From assembly GCA_002110485.1 (NCBI GenBank), contig MOWL01000069.1, positions 682,001-746,000 on the forward strand: 64,000 bases of DNA, in the 5' to 3' direction. The translations under genes were made by a program, and so were the position numbers. Source of the stretch: Emergomyces orientalis (taxonomy: Eukaryota; Ascomycota; Eurotiomycetes; Onygenales; Ajellomycetaceae). Below, piece after piece: positions 46,574 to 58,497 of this stretch; positions within the stretch are counted from its first letter, which is position 1, and each line of letters starts with the position of its first letter. A model generated the notes under the pieces. The model saw nothing but the letters and a program-made list of their open reading frames with translations, was not told where the DNA came from and searched no databases.

Positions 46574-49500
46574 TTACTTCCGCGCATCAAGACCGCGTTG
46601 AATTGCTAGATAGTTCGTAGGGTGGTTAGCTAAGGGGGGAAAAGAACCGAGAATTTGAGAATTTTGGAGATTGATTAATTATTCTTACCATCACAGGAAG
46701 TCTTCGCGTCTCCGAACAGCATCCTCGTCTTGGGCATGTAGAACATGGGATTGGGTACGTCGGCTATGAAATAATAAGACGATAATTAGTCAAAACTGTC
46801 ACGGGATACCCAGCCATTTTGAGATATTTATTTCCCTTCTTCTCTTCGGGAGGAGTTCACGTAAGCATTTGGGTAGCAAGCTTACCGTATCCACTAGCCA
46901 TGCCTCGCTTCATGACGATGACCTCCTTGCTCTTCCACACATTTAGAACGGGCATACCGGCGATCGGGGAGCCGGGCTCCAGTGCAATTGGGTTGACGGT
47001 ATCGTTGGCGCCAATAACCAGCGTCACGTCAGTGTCATCGAAATCATCGTTGATTTCATCCATTTCCAGGACGACTGGGAGAGGAAAAATGTTAGTTACA
47101 TGCGTCCATGAAAGTTAGAAATGGTACTTACTATCGTATGGCACGGAGGCTTCTGCTAGTAGGACATTACACTGTCCAGGCATTCTGCCAGCCACGGGGT
47201 GGATTGCGAATCTGACTTTCACGCCTTTGGCCCGTAGCATTCGTGTGATCTCTGAAATTGCATATTGGGCTTTCGCGACAGCCATTCCATAGCCGACAAC
47301 CTGTGAACCAGTCAGTCATCTGGGATAGGTGCAAGGGGGTATTGTTTAGATCATACAATTATAACGCTTTCTGCATTGGCAAGGGAATCCACAGTCTCAT
47401 CAATCGACGTTTTGGTAATCTGTCCTTCAATTTTGTGGTCGGAGGCGGTTGTGGAGGATATACCACCAAATAGCACGTTTGTTAAAGATCTATTCATTGC
47501 AACACACTGCAGAGTACCATATTAGTAAGGGGTTAGGTAGCAGAGCGTCGAACGGAGAGAATTTACCATAATATATGACAAAATAGAACCGCTAACTCCG
47601 ATGAGTGATCCGACAGTAGTCAATAATGGGTTGTCGAGCATAAAGCCCTCCGCAACCAATGCAAATCCAGAGTAAGCATTCAAAACAGTAATTACGACGG
47701 CTAGGAAAAAATGGCAACTCTAGTTAGTTGACTCTGGATAAACCAAGAATGCCTTCCTTTTCGGAAGCATGATTAAACGTACGCATATCAGCACCGCCGA
47801 TGGCAGCTGTTGTTGTATAGCCCTTCAAAAAGCTGAGTATCGTACTAGCTCCCAGGCATAACGCTGCGGTCATAGGAGCACCCGGGGCCATGGTGACAAA
47901 TACTCCCATCAAAGCGGCATTTCCTCCAAGGAGTGATGCGTTAATTACATGCCGCCCAGGGAGAATGGTCGCTCGTGATGACATCCGTCCCGCTAGTTTG
48001 AGGAAAGCAACGATTGAACCAGTAAACGTGATGCCACCTATGACTAATTAGTTATGTCTGCAACAAGCACGTTTTGGAAGTGGCGCCTACCAATAACAAC
48101 TCCCAAATATGCGGTGACCAGGTGAAGTGTAGAAATATGTCCAAGATCTACCAAAACACTCCCAACGCTGGTAAGAACGGCAGCCAATCCGACGACGGAA
48201 TGCAACGCTGCGACAGTTTGTGGTAATCCAGTTGGTGTAATGCGACGACCGATTATTGCACCTAAATAATCAGAATTACGTTTTCTTCATAATGTAATTA
48301 TAAGGTCGGGATATAGAACAAGTAGTAGATACGCACCGACAATGCTTCCGAACCCAGCAACCCCGACAAATTGTGCAAGAACTTCAGGGGAGAAGCCCAC
48401 GGCAGCCAGAGATGCGAGCATTCCGGAAGCTACACCCAATATACCTAGGATATTCCCTCGTCGCGCTGTCGCTTGAGATGCAAGGCCAGAAAGGGAAGCT
48501 AGTGGGCTTCGTTAGTGGATGGTAATATGCTGGGGAGTCAAGGCGCGTAGACATACTAATACACAGGAGACTGCTAACGAGATATCCGGCTTGTACAAGG
48601 CCAGCCATGCCAGTGCTTGCGGCTGCAATAAAGCCTCCACCAAACAGCAGGCCGGGGATGGCGTATAGCCAGGGATATTCAGGAGGATCCGTCGGGCCTG
48701 AGATTCGGGGAGAGCGTTAGAAATGAACCACAAATGGAGAAAAAGGAAACCGGATGAGAGCTTACGTCTAAACATATCTAACATTCGCTTGGTGATGACG
48801 AAACCGCCAGACACGTTTACAAATGCTAACAGGACCGATAATGCGCCAAGAGCCTGCGGAAAGGTTTCTGGAACAAATCCTCCTCCCATGACAAATAAAC
48901 CACCAACGCCAACCATGCCTAGAGCGCAAAATACGTGAGTTACTGCTCTTTATCAACGGGGTCGAATATTTTTACCTGAAATGGCGTTCGTCACACTCAT
49001 CAGGGGGGAGTGCAAGGCAGGGGCTACTCCCCACACCACACGATAGCCAATAAGCGAAGCAAGTCCGGCAGTAAATACGTTACTCATGAACAATGGGCCT
49101 GTGATCTTGCCGAGGGTTACTGCTAGTCCCATACCACCAGTTACGGTAGCAACCTCTCTCGAGATCTTCTGGAACGGAGTCAAGGCTAGGGCGGCGCTCT
49201 CCTTGGAAATATCAGTTGTTTTGGGAGCTGGTGCGGGTGGGGGAGCAGGTCGAGGAGCGGGGGGTAGGATTTCGCCATTCTCGGTAACAATTGAGCCACG
49301 AACAACCTCATCCATAGGGTCGATGCCAAATTTCTTTTCCTCAGGGGCCATGGAGAGAAGGAACTTGGTGATATTATTGGAGTATAAAGTGGACGATTGT
49401 GTTGGAAGTCGTGAAGGCAGATCCGTGTATCCTGGAATAAATGGTCAGCGACAATGAAGACATAAATCAAACGTGAGACAAACCTATAATAGTAACGCCA

Positions 49501-51094
49501 TTTTGAACAGATAACTGTCCAGGAACAGTCAATTCGCAATTTCCGCCAGCTTCAGCCGCTAGATCGACTATCACTGAGCCTGGTTTCATTGCTGCTACCA
49601 TCTGTATTTTGTTTTTTAGTGGAATGCTCCAAGCAGAATCTCCCATACATTCAAATACATACCTCTTTCTTGATCAACTTGGGAGCTGGGCGTCCTGGAA
49701 TCAAAGCAGTGGTGATCACAATGTCTACTTCTTTGCACTGTTCCATAAATAGCTTCATTTCAGCTTCCAAAAATTCTTTTGACATTTCCTTTGCGTAGCC
49801 ACCAGTACCAGAACCTTCTTCTTGGATGTCGACTTCAATGAATTCAGCACCAAGTGATTGTACTTGTTCTCGTGCGGCAGATCGGGTATCGAATCCTCGT
49901 ACAATTGCTCCAAGACGACGGGCCTGCACGAAACCGTTAGAAGGCAAACACGAAAATTCTTATTCTGAACACGGAAAAAGGATACGCACGGCACCAATGG
50001 CACTTAAACCAGCCACACCTGCCCCAATAACGAGAACTTTACCAGGAGGGATCTAGAAGCCGAGTTAGTTTTTACTACGCCGAAGTCATACAGAGTTTTA
50101 AATCGAATTATTACCTTTCTACACCGCCGAGTTTGCAAATAGTTAGCATCTACCTGTCTTTAATCTCCCTTGCTGTCTGTACAGGAATAGAATCAGGGTT
50201 CTCCACTTACCCAGCTGCTGTAACCTGACCTGGGAGAAATCGGCCAAAATGATTCGAAGCCTCTAGTACGGCTTTATAGCCTGCGATATTTGCCATGGAG
50301 CTAAGGAAGCCGTAAGTAAGTACTACAGTCTTTCTAAAATTGGCGAGACCGGGGGGGGGGGGTTTGTCCCCAATGTACCTTAGAGCATCAAAAACCTGTG
50401 CGCGGGAGATGCGAGGAATCATATCCATCGCAAATGAAGTTACGCGGCGAGCAGCCAACGCGTTGACCAATTCCTTATTCTGTGCGGGGTATAGAAACGA
50501 AACGAGGGTGCCGCCCTCGCGGAGAGCGGCCACTTCATTGTTGGATCCATTCAGCAAGGGCGCACGAACTTTCAGCAGGATATCACTATCTTGCCAAACA
50601 GCCGTTTTGTCCACAAGTGTTGCGCCCGCCTTCTCGTATGCCTCATCTGTAAACTGAGCTTGAGCACCAGCACCACGCTCGATCAGAACGCGGCCGAATC
50701 CCTTTTTCAGCAAAAGAGCAGCATTCTGTGGGGTCAGTGCAACGCGACGCTCATTTGGGAAGGTTTCGAAAGGGATTCCAACAGTTAGGGCAGAGTATGG
50801 AACGGAGGTTATTAAGTTCGGCGGGGTGGCGGGTTTCTTTTGTTCCTCGCACCATCGGGGCCCAGCGGAGAACCGACGGATTTGGGTAGCTGCCAACAGG
50901 AACCTCAGTTGTTAGTTACGAGCTTATTTTGGTTATATTTGGCGAAAATTGAGAGAATCAGGGACGCTCCAAGGCCAATTGAACCAACCAGAAATCACGG
51001 CGATTAAACGCTGAGGAAGTGTTGCGGCGTCTGGAGAGGTGCTGCCGCCTCGGCAAGGCCGCAGAGCGGGACGCATGGTGAACGGCCAGCTCAT
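46574..51094 (-). CDS. NNT: NAD(P) transhydrogenase, mitochondrial, proton-translocating
   Basis: Couples proton entry across the inner mitochondrial membrane to hydride transfer from NADH to NADP. I read 19 exons (minus): 50989-51094, 50379-50889, 50211-50300, 50115-50118, 49990-50052, 49663-49923, 49484-49601, 48976-49431, 48766-48918, 48557-48697, 48337-48498, 48091-48261, 47783-48037, 47567-47700, 47357-47506, 47132-47300, 46886-47074, 46689-46763 and 46574-46605. This gives 1079 aa, about the size of animal NNT. A targeting peptide leads into domain I with the NAD fold GAGVAG (247-252). The multi-pass membrane domain II follows, then the NADP domain III with VVGYGMAVAKAQ, HPVAGRMPGQ and GANDTVNP (about 1003-1010). 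The three domains lie on one chain, as in animals. Exon 4 is only 4 nt. A second in-frame ATG at 51076 could be used. Confidence 0.95.
50115..50118 (-). other. Four-nucleotide microexon in NNT
   Basis: Between exon 3, ending GCAGCTGG before gtaagt, and exon 5, beginning ATCCCTCCTGG after ctag, the frame needs one more base plus a whole codon. The sequence gtgtag|AAAG|gtaata supplies exactly that with consensus borders. It restores A-A-G-K-I-P-P-G-K, which fits the family at this point. Other splice choices tried here gave stops or frame breaks. Confidence 0.65.
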
Positions 51095-54000
51095 GGTTTC
51101 AGACCTGTAGCAGACGTTGGAATTACACAAGCAAGAAGGCTGGCATCTGCCAGGTACAATAACGGGTGGTGACCAGTATCCAGTTGTTGTGCTATTGGTA
51201 CTCAAGTTTAGAGTCCACGTTAGGGTTAAAGGAGGTTCCAGATGAGTTCGCTGAGGTTGCTATCAGTTGCATGCTGTGGTGAACGAGGGGAGCATGTCAC
51301 GTCACCTCACAAGAGCACAACAGAGATTGCTTGGGTAATGACGAATGAGGGGAAAGTGAGAACTAGTGAGTGACCTGCGGGATAGGGTGGTATCGAACTC
51401 CTGGTGGATTGTTTGGGGTAGAAATCGTGGGGGTTGGAGAAAAGAACCCGGGGGGGGGGGGTGGTGTGGTTGGCGCGGGCTCATTTAGCCGAGTCGGAGC
51501 ACATGTACAGTACATGTACTTGTAACAAAGCAGCTCTGGGGAATAATACCAAGGGGTACTTACTTGCTACAGCGCAAGCCCCGGGGTTGCGGCTCGATCA
51601 GGCACAGCACGGCTGGTCACAGGGTTCTTTATGGATAAAATAACTGAAGAAAAGGACCTGGTTTGCTGCGAGGATTTTGCCTTTTCTTATACAAACTGTA
51701 CCGCCAAAACATCAACAAGTTAAGATTTGAATTCTTTCCAGGAAGAATGTAGTTCTGCATTAGCTATTATTAAGTCTCTATAACAATCATACCATCTTTC
51801 AAATTAATCAATAATGAGATCATTCTCAGTGATAATAGTGGGCAACAATAATTTGAATATCCTGGGAATGGCATGAGATTGCAGCCCTGAATCCCGAGTA
51901 CATTTATCATAAAATACCAGAACTTTATGACAGCCTCTGAATCAAGCATGCGATGCAGTGGAGAGGAGTGGGAGGGGGGGCTGTCTTCATGATATTGCAG
52001 ATGCAAGGTAGTAAAGTAAAAGTATAGCATCGCTGTGTATGCAGTATGTGAATATTTCACTTGAGGGATTGAAGGACCAATGTTTGAGTGAACAGACTGT
52101 GTGACCTGGGATTTTTTTTATTTTTTAATTTATAATTTTTTTTATTCCTGTACCAGAACCGTTGGTAAGTATTCCCTGATGCTGTCCTCGAAGCAAGGTA
52201 ACTGACAGGTTTCTCCATCTATTCATTTGGTTCCTGAAAGCTTAACTTTAATAAAAACCAGCTGTCATGGATTCTGGGCCCCCAATAAAAATGAAACGGG
52301 ATGAGATTTTGACAATTGAATTTTGTTGGATTGGACCTCGCCAGCATCAGGCTGAATGGATTTCTTTCCCCTTGTTGTAAAAGGCTCTGGAGCAACAAAA
52401 CGGTCGAATCTGTTCCTCGCTCCAGGGATGGCAGCACCTATTTTTAGACAATAAAATTATCCTTCGGCACCTGCCAACCAAAAAACTAAAGCCTCCCAGC
52501 CTATATCAAGCTACCTGAACTGCCTGCCGCTTGTCTCCTGTCCAGATATGGCGCTTCCCATGAGTTACTATCGACACTTGGCACGTTCAGTTTTGTCTGC
52601 ACGATTGTACGGAGTAAGTGGGGGGGATTTACGCGATATACCGCAGCCCCCGTACCATTGTTTGGACAAAGTCCATGTCTACAGAATAGTTGACGGTCCA
52701 ATCATGGTGGGAGGCAAAGGGTATTCTTGCTAAAAAATCTTTGCGGTGTACTATTTCATAGGACTTTTTTTTTCGCTGAGAGTTGGTTGGTCGGGCGTTG
52801 CTCCGCGTTATATTGGCCAGACGCTTAGGGTCTGTTCTGATTGCCTCTTCATTTATCCCCGCCAGATTCACACCGTGGCTTTCAACAGCAGCTGCCACGA
52901 CATGGGCCATTGGCGTCTCATTGGGTGGAACAGAGCGAATAAAGGGTGACTTTCCAAAAGTTTCAGTTCTATAGTTATTTGTTCCCCCACAAATATATTA
53001 CTTGGTACTTAGCCAGGTGGTTCAAGATTTGCACGTTGGCAGTGTTCGTTTTACAATTCTGCTCCAAAACGGAATCTCAGATGCATGCCATCATTCCATT
53101 AGTAGCACCCTCCTTCCCAAAATGAAGATGAAGATACCATTGGGCGCAATCTGAAAACAAAACGGTATGAAGAGACGCCGGTGTTGCTGCTGTCATAGCT
53201 AAATGCACTGCGGGTGACTAGCCAACCTCAGCAGTCAGCACCACCGCATTGGATGGGTTCTAATAGAGCAGTTCCATTTCGGCCACCGACAACGTGTGCG
53301 AAAACGGATCCCAAATAATCCCAGCTCTCAAAGGGTGTTATCATCAGCAGAACCGTCGAGGTTGACCGGATAAGTGTGAAAAAGGACATCTATCGAGAAA
53401 TACGGGATATCAAACCATCACATCAAATCAATACGGCGGGGCCTGGTTGGGTTGAAAGTGAGCGCCTGTCCATTGCATTAATCCTGTAATTATTTTTCGC
53501 TTTCATTTCTTTTCTTTCTTATTTCTTCTTCTATTTTTTTTTGTGAAAGAGCACCGAGTACCAAACGCAAGTAGCCCATATAGCAAAGCCGAACTGTGAC
53601 CAGGTACTATTACCAACTCAAGGATCTCATCTGATGTGTGCCATTGAGAACCGGTACCCAAGCAGTTAATATATTTTTTCAAGGCATGATAATAATAAGA
53701 ACGGGGGCTGTGGAGAACAAGGATGATATGATATTTTCAAGGCCAAATTGTTGACACCATTTCGCTTAAGCTAAAGACTCAGTAGTTCCAGGCCTGCATG
53801 ATGTGCTAATGTGGACAATCATGAGGGTAGTTTCTGTTTGACAGTTAGAACGGAGAAAATAGGACGACGAAAGCTTGGAAGAAAATTATCAAATATATGC
53901 GTTGTTGAAAAGAGAGGATTAGTTTTTAGTTTTCATGAGTTTAGTTCTGTTGCTTTGCTTAACTTTTCAAGTGCTCTTCTTTCGTATACAAACAAAGCTC

Positions 54001-54838
54001 TCCAGCAAGTGTCTGGACAATGTAAGTAAGTTCTTTTGGGCGGATGATTTCCATAGCCTGTGGACAAGACACGTTTTTCTCCTCTTTTTCAAACAAAAGT
54101 GCAGGGTAGGTCCTGTCTGAATGATCGTAAAATACCATATTTTCGCTTCCCTTTCCTTGATATAGTGCAGGAACTGTATTTTGGAGAGGGGCCCTGGGGG
54201 AGGTGGCCGTTGCATATTGTTGGCTGTTTCAATCAGACCAGCCTCCATGGAACAGTTCCGATTTTCTGCTTGATTAATAATGATGAAGATGTGGCTTAGA
54301 ATCCATGCACTTCAAACCCCATATCCATCCATGGGTTGCAAGCAAGTGGGCATGAAACCCAAGGCACCAACTTCGACTGCGACTGCGAACACGAACATGC
54401 TGGGGAGAAGCCATGGTGGAATGGGAGCCATCCCCATGTCAAATACGGAGTAGTCAAATTGTCAAATGGGCAGTGCGGCATCTTACTCCAACAGTCCCCA
54501 CAAAGTGCAGCAGCTAAAAAGTAGTCAAAAAATAAAACGAGCAACAGTTCTCCCGCTGGACCGCAAGAGGGCTAAAAAGAAAAAAAAAAAAAGCGGGTGA
54601 AATCTTGAAATTTTTCTTCTTTTCACGCCCTGGCTTTGACACCCTGCAGAAAATTAATTTTGAAACCCCATAATTATATTCAGTAATGCAATTGAGTCGA
54701 TTCTGCTTGAGAAATTGATAACAGGGTGGGCTGATGTCGAGCTCTTGCATACCTGAACAGGAGCATGTATTTCCCAATTGATGTCCCTCATAAAATGAGC
54801 CAGTGGGAATGGATCCAAGGATGGATGGATGGATTGAA

Positions 54839-54845
54839 TGAGTCA
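54839..54845 (+). promoter_or_regulatory. Gcn4/CpcA-type site (TGAGTCA)
   Basis: A perfect TGA(C/G)TCA element, the half-site dimer bound by Gcn4/CpcA bZIP proteins, about 640 bases before uORF1 of the CpcA gene. With the second site it suggests that CpcA activates its own gene, as reported for other fungal homologues. Confidence 0.5.
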
Positions 54846-55085
54846 ACGCTATCCGAGTTACATAAGCTAACCCCGAACTGGCCCAGATTGACCCGCGCGA
54901 GGTCCCGTGAGACCGCGACACACAAACTGGTCTGGGACAGAAAGTACCGAGGAGGTACCCGCGGATGTTCGAGAGCGCGGGCAAAGAACAAAGTCCAGCC
55001 AGGTACCAGGATTGAAGGAGCCCCACTCGGCGTTAATTTTGCGGGGCGTATTAGCGCGTCGAGAGTGGGTCGGAAAGGGGCAGCC

Positions 55086-55095
55086 ATTGGCCAAT
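55086..55095. promoter_or_regulatory. Inverted CCAAT pair (ATTGGCCAAT)
   Basis: ATTGG and CCAAT abut as a perfect palindrome 20 bases before the second TGACTCA site. CCAAT is the core bound by the HAP/CBC complex. Occupancy here is inference. Confidence 0.4.
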
Positions 55096-55114
55096 AAGAC
55101 GATAAAATGGGCTA

Positions 55115-55121
55115 TGACTCA
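55115..55121 (+). promoter_or_regulatory. Gcn4/CpcA-type site (TGACTCA)
   Basis: A perfect TGACTCA about 350 bases upstream of uORF1. It is the second such element upstream of the gene for the protein expected to bind it. Confidence 0.55.
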
Positions 55122-55474
55122 CACTTTAGATGGGGAAGAAAGAGCGCTTGACTTTATTGGGACTAAGGGCCAAATCGGGGTACGAAATCGGGACTAGCGC
55201 GGTTGGCCCATTTGCGCACATTTCAGCCTCAGTTGCTAAGCCGTTTTGGGACACGCCCAAGCAGCCGCAGCCAGGCCCGCGCTTTAATAGATGCCTGATT
55301 CCCACATCCAGTTTTTTTTTTTTTTTTTTTTTCCTCTCTTCTCTTCTTTACCAACCTCCTTTATCTCAGCAAGAACAAACAATAACATCGCATCCACATT
55401 TTATCACTAGATTCCATCAAGTCCAGAGACACACAAAGATCATAGTTAAAGATTTATCACCGAGTTTCAAGATT

Positions 55475-55489
55475 ATGGCTACATTCTAA
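55475..55489 (+). promoter_or_regulatory. cpcA leader uORF1 (four codons)
   Basis: ATG GCT ACA TTC TAA, coding M-A-T-F. It is the first of only three ATGs before the main coding start and lies 735 bases upstream of it. In Gcn4-type genes a very short first uORF lets ribosomes stay on the mRNA and resume scanning. It is in the same frame as the main coding sequence. Confidence 0.8.
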
Positions 55490-55710
55490 GCCTTTGGCTT
55501 CCATTCACCTTTTCCTGTCTCTCCCAAAAGGACAGACACCATAGCTTCTATCCAGTTTCCAGAGTCAACCCTCTCAACTCCCCCTTCAGAGCCTCCTTTT
55601 AAAGGATCTCTGAACTTTAGCATCGCACCGCGTAGCTCAAGTTCTTCGCTCCCATCCACCATTTCCCCGTTCGACGTTACGTCGTTCAACACGGACAAAC
55701 TACAGTCACC

Positions 55711-55872
55711 ATGGCCTTCTCAACCCCCATCATTGCAGCCTCCGGCTCAAAACTCGACGCTCTATCCTCAGGACGACTTCGTGCTCTATCCCAGTTCTCC
55801 TCTCTCCTCCCGTCAGCAGCCCCCTCGCAACTGGACCCAGCGTGCGACCCCATCCAGCTCGAATACCCCTAG
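55711..55872 (+). promoter_or_regulatory. cpcA leader uORF2 (53 codons)
   Basis: ATG in a strong context (tcaccATGg) opens a 53-codon frame beginning M-A-F-S-T-P-I-I and ending E-Y-P before TAG. It lies in a different frame from the main coding sequence and ends 337 bases before the main ATG. In homologues the second uORF is the inhibitory one: ribosomes that re-initiate here in fed cells miss the main start. Confidence 0.8.
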
Positions 55873-56209
55873 AACTCTTCCACAATCTTCGCATCTGGCC
55901 TTCACTTCCGCTCACAATCCTCGACGGCATTCATATCAACAGCAGCCACACAACAACCACGTATTCCGTGGCTCGCCCGTCCAGGATCCCCGAGTAGCCA
56001 AGGTTATTTCGCAGTCTCAAGGGTTCTCTAATTCGTCGTCCAACAACCAGTCCAGTCCATCCGGTGTGAGGCCCCCAAGTTTCTACGCTGCTTCGGCCCC
56101 GTCAAACTCGCCTCGATCCAATCGTCCTCCAGTTCCATTGTTTAGTAATAATAGCGCGGAAAATATTTCTTATCAGAATTTGAACATTCAGCAACCTCAT
56201 CGTCGCATC

Positions 56210-57001
56210 ATGTCTACATCTAATATCCCACAAGGTATGTGTTTGATGTCCTAATTTCACAAACAAGCTTGTAAATATGTTTATACCAACGAAGCGTCAG
56301 ATTTTGCCGAGTTGCTCGATTTCCCTGTCAGTCTCGCGGCAGAGGATTTCGTGCCGTCTCCTGGCGCCATGGATTTCACTTCCATCAACGATCCTCCCAA
56401 AATGGGAAACCCAGTAACCGTCTCGCCTAAGGACCTAATGTTGGATGCCGCTTTCCCACCCTCAACTTCCTTCACGGACATCAGCACTCCTTCCTTCGAC
56501 TCTCCCGGTTACTTTAGTCAAAACACTTCCCCTCTCTTCTTCGCTGATTCTGATCTTGCCCCGGGCCACGAGCACTGGGATTCTCTGTTCCCCAATGATA
56601 CCCACAGCTCCAACACTGCAGAGAAGCCCACCAATTACGCACAGAATCTATCCAACTCTGTTTCTGTATCCCAATCTTCCTCCTCACCAGCACTCAAAAG
56701 TAGTGATTCGTCACCTGGAGAATCTCCTCGCCCAGGCGGCCGTCCATCTGTTCGTCACTCGTCTGTTTCCGGTGTCAAGCCTCGTCATCGCGAGAAGCCC
56801 CTGCCACCCATCGAATATGACCCGAAGGATGCTACTGCTGCCAAGCGAGCCCGCAACACGGAGGCTGCAAGGAAGTCTCGTGCTCGCAAGCTTGAACTGC
56901 AAATGCACATGGAGGAGAAGATTGCAGAGCTGGAAGCATCTCTGGCTGAATCTCGTAAGCGGGAGGCTTATTGGAAGTCTATCGCCGAAGCTAGGGAGTA
57001 A
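56210..57001 (+). CDS. cpcA: Cross-pathway control bZIP transcription factor (Gcn4/CpcA type)
   Basis: Activates amino-acid biosynthesis genes on starvation. Exons 56210-56234 and 56301-57001 give 241 aa, the usual size. The N-terminal two-thirds is acidic and Ser/Pro-rich, suited to activation, with FAELLDFP at its head. The DNA-binding basic region (from Lys190, KRARNTEAARKSRARKLE) contains the Gcn4-type Asn and Arg contacts, and a leucine-zipper helix runs to the C-terminus. The ATG (tcatcATGt) has a weak context and is the third ATG in the leader, after uORF1 and uORF2, which is the expected translational control layout. The frame is open for 240 codons upstream without an ATG, so an N-terminally extended form from a near-cognate start is possible. 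Two Gcn4-type sites lie upstream. Confidence 0.92.
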
Positions 57002-58497
57002 AAAACAATCTAGTTTCTGGATCTTTTAGATGTTCCGAACAAAAGTTTTTGTGTTTGTCTGTTGTTGTTTTTGTTACAAATTCTGACCCCCCTTATACCG
57101 CTATTGTCTACTCGTTTGTTCCTTTTTGTTACTGGAATCTGTGATGATGGGAGGTTGAGAAAAAAGCCATGATTGAGATGACTCGTCAAATTCGGTAACT
57201 CAGGGCTCGAGATCTTTTTTGTCTCTCGTTTTCCCCCCAAGTCACCATTTATGTCGACCCTCGCTCCGTCCAATTGTTCCATATATCTGTCTTGACCCTG
57301 TTTTGGTAAATATATTTATATTTTTCTGTTTTCGGGTCTTGACTGCTACTTTTTTTACGTTTATTTTTCAGGTTTGGTTTCGCTCTCGTCTACATGTGGG
57401 CTGCCCTCGGGGCATCCACCGATGAACATTCTTAGTCCCTTTTTGCTACTGCTTTTCTTACAAACTTTCTGTTTTTGTCGTTATTATTATGTGTTTTGCT
57501 TGCGAAATATTCTACTAATAATGACCGGCCGGTTCTGACTGTCTCCTCGCCGTTTTTTTATTAAAACGGTGGGATTGACTCGTGGCCTTTTTGTTTCGTG
57601 TTTTGATCTTTGCTGTGTTAGAACACCTGTCCTTAACCTATGTTACTTGTTTATTATCTTTGATTTTGTTTTGATGTACTCTAAAATCATGTCCGATATT
57701 AAACCTATATCAAAAAAATGAAGCCAAATTTTTTTTTTTTCGCTCTTCAACCCTACAACCATTCGCCCTCCCTCATTGCATTCACTGATTGCCGCAGTGC
57801 ATCTACATAAATCCACTAGGTACTCCGTAGAGTAGACCCATCCTTACCCCGAGGCCTACAATCGCTGTGTATGATAAAAGAGAACATATCCCCACCTCGC
57901 TACCTTGCTACCTCTCCGTGTTCCCTCTGCTTCTGTGTCTATGGCTTGTACCTCTTGCTCTCGACATGGTTTAGCTGAATGTTCAACCCTAAATCACTCG
58001 CACTTTAATAATAATATTCACACCGCTATCTAGACCATCACCAACCACCTACATGTACCTAAGTACGTACACCTCAAAACTACAAAATCAGGAAGATTCG
58101 CCCGGGAGATCAAATTTTATGGCCTGCCTGACTGGCTGAATGAATGAACGAATTCTCTCCGTAAAACTAAGGATTACGTCTTTTGTTTTAACAGTAACTG
58201 AGAGAAAGATTTGTACATGCTCCTTTCATCCTAGTCAGTAAAGGAGAATCAAAATGAGCAAATCTTAGGCTCCTTGGGGAGAAAAGGGAATGAAGACGGG
58301 GCATCCCGTAGTTTCAATCCAATGCAATATACAAGCCGATGCACATGTGGTTATAACCTCCAAATCGGAATTATTTATTTTTTTGTCAAACAGGGTGTGT
58401 TTCCCTTATGTATGGTACGGTTGGGTATGCTGTGTGCGCTGCATATAATTAAATTGCTTTTCATACCCAAATATTTGTGAATCCCCCGCCCCCTAGT
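57002..58497. other. Convergent intergenic region
   Basis: Long T-rich 3' flank of cpcA and the 3' flank of the SGNH gene. No gene is seen. Confidence 0.6.

Larger units (their letters stand above)
51095..55474. other. Gene-free region between NNT and cpcA
   Basis: Divergent promoter DNA. Its left end serves NNT and its right end serves cpcA. A possible coding remnant lies at 52629-52910 (minus). No intact gene is seen. A 22-base T run sits near 55311-55332, and Gcn4-type sites at 54839 and 55115. Confidence 0.55.
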
